A stretch of 64,000 nucleotides of DNA from DAOMFB01 sp963801475 (lineage in GTDB: Bacteria; Acidobacteriota; Thermoanaerobaculia; UBA5066): assembly GCA_963801475.1 (NCBI GenBank), contig CAWDEX010000001.1, positions 1,178,001-1,242,000 of the forward strand, in the 5' to 3' direction. The notes under the pieces are model-generated. The model was not told where the DNA came from and did no database searches. It saw only the letters and a program-made list of their open reading frames with translations. The position numbers were made by a program, and so were the translations under genes. How positions within the stretch are numbered: the stretch's first letter is position 1; every line of letters starts with the position of its first letter. Below, one piece after another: positions 43,241 through 50,299 of this stretch.

Positions 43241-43474
43241 ATGGCGAACAAAGACGACAAGTACGAGGACAACGCGCCCGGCAAGTTCTACGTCGACACC
43301 CAGTGCATCGACTGCGACGTCTGCCGCGTGACGGCGCCGAACAACTTCAAGCGGAACGAGGAAAAGGGCTACTCCTTCGTCTCGAAACAGGCCGAGACCC
43401 CCGAAGAGGAGGCCCAATGCCAGGAAGCGATGGACTCGTGCCCGGTCGAAGCCATCGGGAACGACGGGGAGTGA
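43241..43474 (+). CDS. small [4Fe-4S] ferredoxin
   Basis: 77 residues with a single cluster motif: Cys22, Cys25 and Cys28 in QCIDCDVCR and Cys67 in SCPVEAIG. A further Cys60 is present. The 38-residue spacing and N-terminal lysines match the single-cluster ferredoxins related to cytochrome P450 partners. Cytoplasmic electron carrier; its partner is not evident. It is a lone plus-strand gene between the divergent cytochrome gene and the convergent lipA; LipA needs an electron donor, so a link is possible but unproven. Confidence 0.9.
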   Translation: MANKDDKYEDNAPGKFYVDTQCIDCDVCRVTAPNNFKRNEEKGYSFVSKQAETPEEEAQCQEAMDSCPVEAIGNDGE

Positions 43475-43487
43475 GGTCCCGGACCGC

Positions 43488-44405
43488 TCAGCCCGGGACC
43501 GCGCGCCGCGCGTGATAGCTGGAACGGACCAGGGGTCCTGATTCGACGAAGAGAAAACCGAGCTTCTCCCCGGACCTCTTCAGGTCGGCGAACTCCTCCG
43601 GCGTGTAGTACCTCTCGACGGGAAGCCTCCGCTCGTGCGGCGGCAGGTACTGCCCGAGGGTGACGACGTCGGTCCCGTGCGCCCGGAGGTCGGCGAGCGT
43701 CCGCCGCAGCTCGTCAACCGTCTCGCCGAGCCCGACCATGAGGCCGGACTTCGTCCGCATCGACGGGGCCTCGCGGTCGCGGAAGGCCGCCGCCCGACCG
43801 AGCAGCTCGAGCGAGCGGGTGTAGACGGCGTCGGGGCGGACGCGCCGGTAGAGTCGTTCGACCGTCTCGACGTTGTGGTTCAGGACCTCGGGGCGCGCCG
43901 CGAGGACGATGGCGAGCGCCGCCTCGCTCCCGAGGAAGTCGGGGATCAGCACCTCTATGGTGACGCCGGGGACGAGGCTGCGGATCTCCCGGATCGTCGA
44001 GGCGAAGTGCGCGGCGCCGCCGTCCGGCAGGTCGTCCCGGTTCACGGAGGTGACGACGGCGTGCTTCACGTTCAGCGCGGCCACCGCCTCGGCGACGCGA
44101 CGGGGCTCGCCGGGGTCGAGCGGCTTGCCGGCGCCCTGCGTGATGGCGCAGAAGCCGCAGCGGCGCGTGCAGACGTCTCCCATGAGCAGGAAGGTCGCCG
44201 TCCGCTCGCGGCCCCAGCACTCGAAGACGTTCGGGCACTCGGCCTCCTGGCAGACGGTGTTCAGGTCCTTCTGCCTCACGAGGGCCTGGACCTCCCGGTA
44301 GTCGTCGGTGTCGGCGATCCGGACCTTCAGCCACTCCGGGCGCGGCGTCACGCCGTAGACGGGACGGCCGGGATCGGGCCGGAAAGCGGGGAGCTTCGCG
44401 CTCAC
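43488..44405 (-). CDS. lipA: lipoyl synthase
   Basis: A radical SAM enzyme (305 residues) that inserts two sulfurs into octanoyl groups on lipoyl domains. The auxiliary cluster cysteines lie in NTVCQEAECPNVFECW, the radical SAM cluster in CTRRCGFC, and the C-terminal RSSYHA contains the serine that ligates the auxiliary cluster. Length is usual. GTG start with TAAACT six bases upstream and no Shine-Dalgarno. lipB and the 2-oxoacid dehydrogenase, its likely target, lie just beyond the small 44473 gene. Confidence 0.96.
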   Translation of the reverse strand: MSAKLPAFRPDPGRPVYGVTPRPEWLKVRIADTDDYREVQALVRQKDLNTVCQEAECPNVFECWGRERTATFLLMGDVCTRRCGFCAITQGAGKPLDPGEPRRVAEAVAALNVKHAVVTSVNRDDLPDGGAAHFASTIREIRSLVPGVTIEVLIPDFLGSEAALAIVLAARPEVLNHNVETVERLYRRVRPDAVYTRSLELLGRAAAFRDREAPSMRTKSGLMVGLGETVDELRRTLADLRAHGTDVVTLGQYLPPHERRLPVERYYTPEEFADLKRSGEKLGFLFVESGPLVRSSYHARRAVPG

Positions 44406-44411
44406 GAGGGG

Positions 44412-44417
44412 AGTTTA
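44412..44417 (-). promoter_or_regulatory. -10 box, leaderless promoter of lipA
   Basis: On the minus strand TAAACT ends six bases before the lipA GTG. The EamA gene at 32578 has the same spacing with TAAAGT. Confidence 0.42.
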
Positions 44418-44472
44418 GCGGCGCAGCCGCTGCTGGCGTGGGGAGCCGGCGGACGCCATACTCGGGGCCGGA

Positions 44473-44817
44473 ATGGTCGGGATCGACGACGACGGCGCCG
44501 TGCGGCGGCTCCGGGCGGCTGAGGAGGCCGCCCGGATCCTCAAGCCGTTCGGGGGGCCCGGGGCGAAGAAGGCTCAGGACGTGGTCGAGGCGCTCCGGAA
44601 GGGGGGCTCGATCGACGCCCGGTCCGTGAAGGCCGTCGAGGAGGCGCTTCTCGACGCGCTGATGGACACGAAGGTCAAGTCGAAGGTCACGCCGAAGAAG
44701 AGCGCCTTCCTCCACCTTCTCGTGACCGAGAAGCCGGCGAGGACCGAGATCCGCGCGGCCTACAAGGAGTTCGAGGCTTCCTTCTCCAGGGGCGACGTCG
44801 AGGGCTCGACGTCCTGA
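44473..44817 (+). CDS. small helical protein, function unknown
   Basis: 114 residues, predicted almost wholly helical and rich in Lys, Ala and Glu (EEAARILKPFGGPGAKKAQD, AVEEALLDALMDTKVKSKVT). No cysteine, membrane helix or known motif is visible, and I do not recognise the family. It sits alone on the plus strand between lipA and lipB and converges on lipB. CATACT lies ten bases before the ATG as a possible -10. The coding character (GC third positions, clean frame) argues that it is real. Confidence 0.55.
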   Translation: MVGIDDDGAVRRLRAAEEAARILKPFGGPGAKKAQDVVEALRKGGSIDARSVKAVEEALLDALMDTKVKSKVTPKKSAFLHLLVTEKPARTEIRAAYKEFEASFSRGDVEGSTS

Positions 44818-44832
44818 CCCTCTCGGCCCGCT

Positions 44833-45525
44833 TCAGGGCGCCGGGACCCGGTCGAAGACCTCCGCGAAGCGGGCCACGAAGCGCGCCGCGACCTCGACGA
44901 GAGACGGTGCGGTCCGCGGCGAGAGGAGCTGCTCGAGCGACGTCACGCCGCCGTCCGTGATGCCGCACGGGACGATCAGGGCGAAGCGGGACAGGTCGGT
45001 CGAGACGTTCAGCGCGACGCCGTGCGTGGTGACCCACCTCGAGAGGTGGACGCCGATGGCGGCCAGCTTGTCGTTCCCGCTCCAGACCGAGGCCCAGCGC
45101 CCGGGGAGGGCGCTCCGCGAAGCCGGGACGCCGAAGTCGGCGGCGGCCCGGATCAGGACCTCCTCGAGGTCGTGCACGTAACGACGGACGTCGGTCCGGT
45201 CCGGGGCGAGGTCGAGGACGGGGTAGGCGACCAGCTGTCCGGCTCCGTGGTAGGTCAGCTTTCCGCCGCGGTCCGACGTCCGGAGGGCGACTCCCTTCGA
45301 CGCGAGACAGGCCTCGGAGACGAGGAGGTCGCCGCGGCCGGCGTTCCGCCCGACCGTGATGACGTCTTCGTGCTCGAGGAGAAAGAGGGTCTCGCAGCCC
45401 CCCGCCTTGACCCGCGCGGCGGCCTCCCGCTGAAGTCGAAGGGCCGCGTCGTACGGGACGCGGCCCCCGGACAGGAGCGAGACGACGTTGACCGGGCGCG
45501 TCAGAGCGATTCCAGCTCGGTCCAC
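44833..45525 (-). CDS. lipB: lipoyl(octanoyl) transferase
   Basis: LipB moves octanoate from ACP to lipoyl domains; LipA then adds sulfur. About 230 residues with EHEDVITVGRNAGRGDLL, GGKLTYHGAGQLVAYPVLDL, the catalytic lysine in NDKLAAIGVHLSRWVTTHG and the catalytic cysteine in VPCGITDGGVTSL. The GTG at 45525 overlaps E2 by 25 bases. A CTG at 45504 would give a CTGA overlap and the more usual N-terminal length. It is the last gene of the E1 alpha-E1 beta-E2-lipB run. Confidence 0.93.
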   Translation of the reverse strand: MDRAGIALTRPVNVVSLLSGGRVPYDAALRLQREAAARVKAGGCETLFLLEHEDVITVGRNAGRGDLLVSEACLASKGVALRTSDRGGKLTYHGAGQLVAYPVLDLAPDRTDVRRYVHDLEEVLIRAAADFGVPASRSALPGRWASVWSGNDKLAAIGVHLSRWVTTHGVALNVSTDLSRFALIVPCGITDGGVTSLEQLLSPRTAPSLVEVAARFVARFAEVFDRVPAP

Positions 45526-46940
45526 CGCTCGTTCTCGAGCGTGTTCTTCACGATGCTCATGAAGGTGTCGCCCTCGGCCCCGTCGACGAGCCGGTGGTCG
45601 AAGGTGACGCCCATGTAGGCCATCGTCCGGACGGCGATCGTGTCGGAGCCGTCGGGCATCGTGACGACTTTCGGCCGCTTCTCGATGGCGCCCACGCCGA
45701 GGATGGCGACCTGGGGCTGGTTGATGACGGGAGAGGCGAACAGCGAGCCGAAGCCGCCGTGGTTCGTGATCGTGAACGTGCCGCCGGCCACCTCGTCGGG
45801 AGATAGCTTCTTCGTCCGCGCGCGGGATGCGAGGTCGTTCGCGGCGCGGGCCAGGCCGACGAGGGAGAGGTCGTCCGCACGCCGGATGACCGGGACGATG
45901 AGCCCCCAGTCGAGCGCCACGGCCATGCCGAGGTTGATCTCCCGGTGATAGACGATCTCGTCACCCGAGATCGAGGCGTTCAGTAGCGGCCGCGCCTTGA
46001 GAGCCGTGATCGCGGCGCGGAAGACGAACGGCATGTAGGTCAGCTTGGTTCCGTACTGGGCGGCGAACCGGTCTTTCACCCGGTCGCGGAGCCGGGCGAT
46101 GGAGGTGAAGTCGATCTCGAAGACGGAGGTGACGTGGGCCGACGTGTGCTTCGACTCCACCATCCGTTCGGCGATCTTCCGGCGCATCGCCGACATCGGC
46201 TCCACGATGACGGCCGAACCCGAGAAGGTGACGAGGGGCGCCGCCGGCGCGGGCGCCGGCGCGGCGACGGCCACCGGGGCCGCGACGGCAATGGCCGCCG
46301 GAGCCGGGGAGGGCGCGGGAGGCGTCGGAGGCGCCGCCGGCGCGGTCACGGGAGGAGCGGGTTCCGGGCGCGGAGCGTCCCTGGCGACGACCTCGAGGAT
46401 GTCGGCCTTCGTCACGCGGCCGGAGATGCCGGTGCCGGCAAGACCGGAGATGTCGAGGCCGTGCTCCTTCGCGATGGCCCGAACCACCGGCGAGGAGCGC
46501 CGCCGGAGAAGCTCCTCCTCGGTCTCGCCCGGCTGCGGCGGGGCCGGGGCCGGGACGGCCGCGGTTGCCGGAGCCGCAGGCGGGGGAGCGGGAGCGGGCG
46601 CGGGCGGGGCCGTGGGCTTCTGCGCGGGGGCCGGAGCAGCCGCGGCGGCCGGGATGGCCGGCGTCGTGGCGGCCGGGATGGCCGGCGTCGTGGCGGCTTC
46701 GCCGGCCTCTCCGAGGACGCCGACGACGGTGTTGATCGGGACCGTCTTTCCTTCCTCGACGAGGACCTCGAGGAGAACGCCCGCCGACGGAGCCGGAATC
46801 TCGGCGTCGACCTTGTCGGTGGAGATCTCGAAGAGCGGCTCGTCGCGCTTCACGGTTTCGCCCGGCTTCTTCAGCCACTTCGTGAGCGTTCCCTCGGCGA
46901 TCGACTCGCCCATCTGCGGCATGATGACGTTGGTCGGCAT
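45501..46940 (-). CDS. 2-oxoacid dehydrogenase E2 (dihydrolipoyl acyltransferase)
   Basis: 479 residues. One lipoyl domain carries Lys43 in EISTDKVDAEI. A long Ala/Pro linker follows. The peripheral subunit-binding domain (SPVVRAIAKEHGLDISGLAG) docks E1/E3. A second linker leads to the catalytic domain ending with DHRLVDGAEGD, whose His and Asp are catalytic. With the neighbouring separate E1 alpha and beta genes it fits a branched-chain 2-oxoacid or pyruvate-type complex rather than a 2-oxoglutarate complex. E3 is not in the window. It starts nine bases after the E1 beta stop. Confidence 0.92.
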   Translation of the reverse strand: MPTNVIMPQMGESIAEGTLTKWLKKPGETVKRDEPLFEISTDKVDAEIPAPSAGVLLEVLVEEGKTVPINTVVGVLGEAGEAATTPAIPAATTPAIPAAAAAPAPAQKPTAPPAPAPAPPPAAPATAAVPAPAPPQPGETEEELLRRRSSPVVRAIAKEHGLDISGLAGTGISGRVTKADILEVVARDAPRPEPAPPVTAPAAPPTPPAPSPAPAAIAVAAPVAVAAPAPAPAAPLVTFSGSAVIVEPMSAMRRKIAERMVESKHTSAHVTSVFEIDFTSIARLRDRVKDRFAAQYGTKLTYMPFVFRAAITALKARPLLNASISGDEIVYHREINLGMAVALDWGLIVPVIRRADDLSLVGLARAANDLASRARTKKLSPDEVAGGTFTITNHGGFGSLFASPVINQPQVAILGVGAIEKRPKVVTMPDGSDTIAVRTMAYMGVTFDHRLVDGAEGDTFMSIVKNTLENERWTELESL

Positions 46941-46949
46941 GGGACCTCT

Positions 46950-47984
46950 CTAGTAGGCGGCCACCTGCCGGGCCGCGGCGATGAGTGTACGGGTGTTCGG
47001 GAGAAACGCCTCTTCCAGGGGCGGGGAGAAGGGGACCGGCGTGTCGGGGGCCGTGACGCGGACGACGGGGGCGTCCAGGCGCGCGAACGCCTTCTCGGCC
47101 AGCAGCGCCGCGACCTCGGCCCCGATTCCCCCGGTTCGCGTGTCCTCGTGGAGGACGAGGCACCTCGACGTGCGGCCGACCGATGCGAGGACGGCCTCCT
47201 CGTCCAGGGGAACGAGCGTGCGGAGGTCGAGAACCTCGGCTTCGACTCCCTCCGCGGAGAGCGTCGCCGCCGCCTCGAGCGCCGTCCACATCATGGCGCC
47301 GTAGGTCACGATCGTCAGGTCGCGTCCGGTCCGGCGGATCGCGGCCTTCCCGATCGGGACGATCCCGTCCCCGGTCGGCAACCTGTCGCGAACCCGCCGG
47401 TAGAGGAACTTGTGCTCGAGGAAGACGACCGGGTCCTCGTCCCGGATCGCGGCCAGGAGGAGCCCGCGGGCGTCGTGGGCGGTGGACGGGAAGACCACCT
47501 TGAGACCGGGCGCGTGGGCGAGCCAGGCCTCCGGAGTCTGCGAGTGGAACGGTCCCCCGTGAACTCCGGCTCCGCAGGGCCCCCGCAGGACCATCGGGAC
47601 GCCGAGTCCGGTCCGGTAGCGGTACTTTGCGGCGAAGTTCACGAGAAGGTCGAAGCCGCGCGAGACGAAGTCCATGAACTGCATCTCGGCGACGGGGCGC
47701 AGCCCGCGCAGTGCCGCGCCGATCGCGCCGCCGACGACCGCCTCCTCGGAGATCGGCGTGTCGATGACGCGCCGGCTTCCGAAGCGCTCGAGGAGCCCCT
47801 CGGTCGCCCGGAAGGCGCCGCCGTACGCTCCGACGTCCTCCCCGATCACGAGGACCCGCTCGTCCCGCGCCATCTCCTCGTGGAGCGCCTGCCGGACCGC
47901 CTCGACGAACAGCGTCACCGGACCGTCCGCCCCGGGCGCGTCGAGCGTCAGGGTGGACCCCTCCTTTGCCCGCGGGTCGGCCAT
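46950..47984 (-). CDS. 2-oxoacid dehydrogenase E1 component, beta subunit
   Basis: 344 residues, the pyrimidine-binding subunit of the thiamine diphosphate enzyme. It has MARDERVLVIGEDVGAYGG, the TPP-activating Glu in TPISEEAVVGGAIGAAL, and GVHGGPFHSQTPEAW. The C-terminal transketolase-like domain begins TIVTYGAMMWTALEAA. The ATG shares its A with the E1 alpha stop (TGATG). It pairs with E1 alpha to decarboxylate the 2-oxoacid and acylate the E2 lipoyl group. The exact substrate is not resolved. Confidence 0.92.
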   Translation of the reverse strand: MADPRAKEGSTLTLDAPGADGPVTLFVEAVRQALHEEMARDERVLVIGEDVGAYGGAFRATEGLLERFGSRRVIDTPISEEAVVGGAIGAALRGLRPVAEMQFMDFVSRGFDLLVNFAAKYRYRTGLGVPMVLRGPCGAGVHGGPFHSQTPEAWLAHAPGLKVVFPSTAHDARGLLLAAIRDEDPVVFLEHKFLYRRVRDRLPTGDGIVPIGKAAIRRTGRDLTIVTYGAMMWTALEAAATLSAEGVEAEVLDLRTLVPLDEEAVLASVGRTSRCLVLHEDTRTGGIGAEVAALLAEKAFARLDAPVVRVTAPDTPVPFSPPLEEAFLPNTRTLIAAARQVAAY

Positions 47985-48955
47985 CAGGCGCCTCCCGCGA
48001 AGACGCCTCGAAGAGCCTCGGCCGGGTCGGGGAGCGGCGAGGCCTCGGCCCATGCGAGGTCCGCGTCGAGGCCGGCGAGAATCTCCTCGCGGACGGCGAG
48101 CCGGCCGCCCTCGCCGAGGATTCCAGCGGTCTCGAGAAGGCGCTCGAAGCGGCCGATGGGATCGCGCTGGCGCCACGCCGCCAGCTCCTCCTTCGGGACG
48201 TAGCTCTGCGCGTCGTGCTCGGCGTGCCCCTTCATCCGGTAGGTCCGGCACTCGAGGAGCGTCGGCCCTTCGCCGGCGCGGGCGCGTTCGACGGCCCGCC
48301 GGGCCGCCGCGTGGACCTCGAGGACGTCGTTCCCGTCCACCGTCTCGGCGGCGATGCCGTAGCCGGGCGCCTTGTCGGAGAGCGTCCGGGCGGCGCACTG
48401 CTTCTCGAACGGCGTCGAGTAGGCCCAGTTGTTGAACTCTACGACGAGGACGAGCGGCAGCTTCTGCACGGCGGCGAAGTTGAGCCCTTCGTGGAAGGCG
48501 CCGACCGACGTGGCGCCGTCCCCGACGTAGGTCATGCCGACGGTCGAGAGCCCCCGGATCCGGTCGGCGAGGAGCATCCCCGACATCACGGGGATCATGG
48601 TGGAGAGCATCGCGGTTCCGGCGTAGAGGCCCCGGTCGGGGAGGCAGAAGTTGAGGTGGGCTTCCTTGCCACGGGAGGGCGAGGCCGCGCTCCCGAGATA
48701 CTGCGCGAAGACGTGCCGGGGCGTCGCCCCGCGGACGAGGACCGAGCCGAGGTTGCGGATCAGGGGCGACAGGAGGTCTCCCTCCTCGAGGGCGTACGCC
48801 GTCCCGACCGACGTCGCCTCCTGGCCCAGGGAGCGGTAGAGCCCGCCGACGATCTTCCCCTGGCGGTAGAGGTTCACGAGGCGCTCCTCCAGCAGCCGGT
48901 TCAGGAGCAGCAGCCGGTAGAGGTCGAGGAGGCGCTCCGGGGGAAGAGGCGTCAT
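47984..48955 (-). CDS. 2-oxoacid dehydrogenase E1 component, alpha subunit
   Basis: 323 residues, the phosphate-binding subunit of the heterotetrameric E1. The TPP/Mg motif runs from GDGATSVGAFHEGLN to VEFNNWAYSTP. YRSLGQEATSVGTAYAL and YRMKGHAEHD are other family segments. The first gene of the run E1 alpha-E1 beta-E2-lipB. CATAAT on the minus strand about 32 bases upstream is a likely -10. The close coupling of a lipoylation gene suggests that the complex is made together with its modification enzyme. Confidence 0.92.
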   Translation of the reverse strand: MTPLPPERLLDLYRLLLLNRLLEERLVNLYRQGKIVGGLYRSLGQEATSVGTAYALEEGDLLSPLIRNLGSVLVRGATPRHVFAQYLGSAASPSRGKEAHLNFCLPDRGLYAGTAMLSTMIPVMSGMLLADRIRGLSTVGMTYVGDGATSVGAFHEGLNFAAVQKLPLVLVVEFNNWAYSTPFEKQCAARTLSDKAPGYGIAAETVDGNDVLEVHAAARRAVERARAGEGPTLLECRTYRMKGHAEHDAQSYVPKEELAAWRQRDPIGRFERLLETAGILGEGGRLAVREEILAGLDADLAWAEASPLPDPAEALRGVFAGGA

Positions 48956-48986
48956 CGTCGGGCGGGCCCGCGAAGGCGGGAGGGGG

Positions 48987-48992
48987 ATTATG
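48987..48992 (-). promoter_or_regulatory. -10 box of the 2-oxoacid dehydrogenase operon
   Basis: CATAAT (five of six to consensus) reads toward E1 alpha. It lies back to back with the asd promoter at 49011. Confidence 0.4.
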
Positions 48993-49010
48993 GACCGAGG
49001 CGCGCTCCGC

Positions 49011-49039
49011 TTGACACCGGTGGGGCTTCTCCCTAGGCT
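49011..49039 (+). promoter_or_regulatory. promoter of the asd-lysC-dap operon
   Basis: A perfect TTGACA (49011-49016), a 17-base spacer and TAGGCT (49034-49039). The start of transcription falls at about 49046, three bases before the ATG of the leader peptide. Confidence 0.65.
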
Positions 49040-49048
49040 TCGGCGCCA

Positions 49049-49129
49049 ATGATTCCGGCCCTCGCCGCCCGAAAGCTGAAGACGACCCGAAAGACCGAGC
49101 CGCCGGCGGGCGGGAGAGAGGTCCTCTAG
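49049..49129 (+). CDS. Lys/Thr-rich leader peptide of the asd-lysC-dap operon
   Basis: A 26-codon frame (ATG to TAG) starting three bases after the predicted transcription start. Codons 8-17 read RKLKTTRKTE, so three Lys and three Thr fall within eight codons (49073-49096). The frame ends 36 bases before an intrinsic terminator. Bases 49103-49111 (CCGGCGGGC), inside the frame just after the Lys/Thr run, are identical to the terminator's 3' arm and so can pair with its 5' arm. That is the arrangement of an attenuator leader peptide; the role is inferred from layout. Confidence 0.65.
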   Translation: MIPALAARKLKTTRKTEPPAGGREVL

Positions 49130-49165
49130 CAGGCACAGGTCAGGAGAGGCAACCGATTCGACCGA

Positions 49166-49199
49166 GCCCGCCGGTTCCGGCGGGCTTTTCTGTTTTCTG
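49166..49199 (+). terminator. attenuator (intrinsic terminator) before asd
   Basis: An 8-base GC stem GCCCGCCG/CGGCGGGC with loop GTTC (49166-49185), then TTTTCTGTTTTCT. It is the only terminator in the window with a clear T-tract, and it lies 14 bases before the asd ATG, not after a full gene. With the alternative pairing to 49103-49111 it can switch between terminator and antiterminator. Confidence 0.75.
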
Positions 49200-49212
49200 A
49201 AAGGATTGGCTC

Positions 49213-50299
49213 ATGGCGACATCGAAGGAAACACCCGGCGCCCGCATTCCGGTGGCAGTGCTCGGCGCGACCGGCGCCGTCGGGCAACGCCTCGTCTCGC
49301 TTCTGGAAGGGCACCCCCAGTTCGTCCTCGCCGAGGTGGCCGCCTCGGAGCGGTCGGCGGGGAAGAGCTACCTCGAGGCGACGCGCTGGATCCTCCCGGG
49401 CGACGTGCCCGCCGGAGCGCGCGGCCTCGTCGTGAAGCCGGTGGACGCGGACTTCACGTCGTCCGTCCTCCTCTCGGGCCTCGACGCGGCGGTCGCGGAC
49501 ACGATCGAGCCGCTGCAGGCCGGGAAAGGGCGGCTCGTCGTCTCGAACACGCGCTCGTTCCGGATGCGTCCGGACGTGCCGCTCGTCATCCCGGAGGTGA
49601 ACGCCGACCACCTCGCCCTCCTCGACGGACAGCCGTGGCGGGCCTCCGGGGGCGGCATCGTGACGAACCCGAACTGCGTCGGTCGTCGGCCTCGCGATGG
49701 CGCTCGCGCCGCTCCACCGGACGTTCGGCGTCGAGGCGGTCTGCGTCACGACGCTGCAGGCGCTCTCGGGCGCGGGCTACCCGGGCGTTCCCTCGCTCGA
49801 CGCGGAGGGGAACGTCATCCCCTTCATCGACGGCGAAGAGGAGAAAGTCGAGCGCGAGCCGAAGAAGATCCTCGGCCGCCTCGAGGGGGGGCACGTCGTC
49901 GACGCGGAGTTCCCGATCTCGGTCTCCGTGAACCGCGTCCCGGTCCGCGACGGGCACACGGAGTCGGTCTTCGTGAAGCTGAAGTCGAAGGCGTCCCTCG
50001 CCGACGTGAAACAGGCCCTCGAGAGCTTCACGGGCGAGCCGCAGCGCCTCTCTCTCGCCTCGGCCCCGGTGCGTCCCGTCGTCGTCCGCGAGGAGCGGGA
50101 CCGGCCGCAGCCGGCGCGCGACGTCGAGGCGGGAGCCGGGATGACCGTCACGGTCGGGCGGCTCCGCCCGGACCCGGTGTACGACGTCCGCTTCACCCTC
50201 CTCGTCCACAACACCGTCCGGGGCGCCGCCGGGGCGGCGCTCCTGAATGCCGAGCTTCTCGCGGCGACGGGCCGCCTCGCCGTCACGGCCTCCCGATGA
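49213..50299 (+). CDS. asd: aspartate-semialdehyde dehydrogenase (single-base frameshift at the active site)
   Basis: Asd reduces aspartyl phosphate to the semialdehyde, the branch point to lysine, threonine and methionine. The N-terminal part has VAVLGATGAVGQRLVSLLEG. The catalytic cysteine is in TNPNC (ending 49677). Directly after it one extra base (about 49678) breaks the frame; removing it restores NPNCSVVGLAMALAPLH and the rest of the enzyme to EAGAGMTVTVGRLR and HNTVRGAAGAALLNAELL. The repaired protein is about 361 residues, as expected for the archaeal/fungal-like Asd group. A sequence error is likely. AAAGGA lies before the ATG; the 3' end overlaps lysC by ATGA. Confidence 0.88.

Noticed and set aside
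49020..49212. Lysine riboswitch or T-box in the asd leader
   Set aside because: The leader is under 170 bases, lacks the five-helix lysine riboswitch core and the T-box antiterminator sequence, and is well explained by a leader-peptide attenuator.
49678..50295. A natural Asd-LysC fusion protein
   Set aside because: The connecting residues are out-of-frame translation of asd; the true asd C-terminus is intact in the +1 frame, so the fusion is an artefact of a single extra base.
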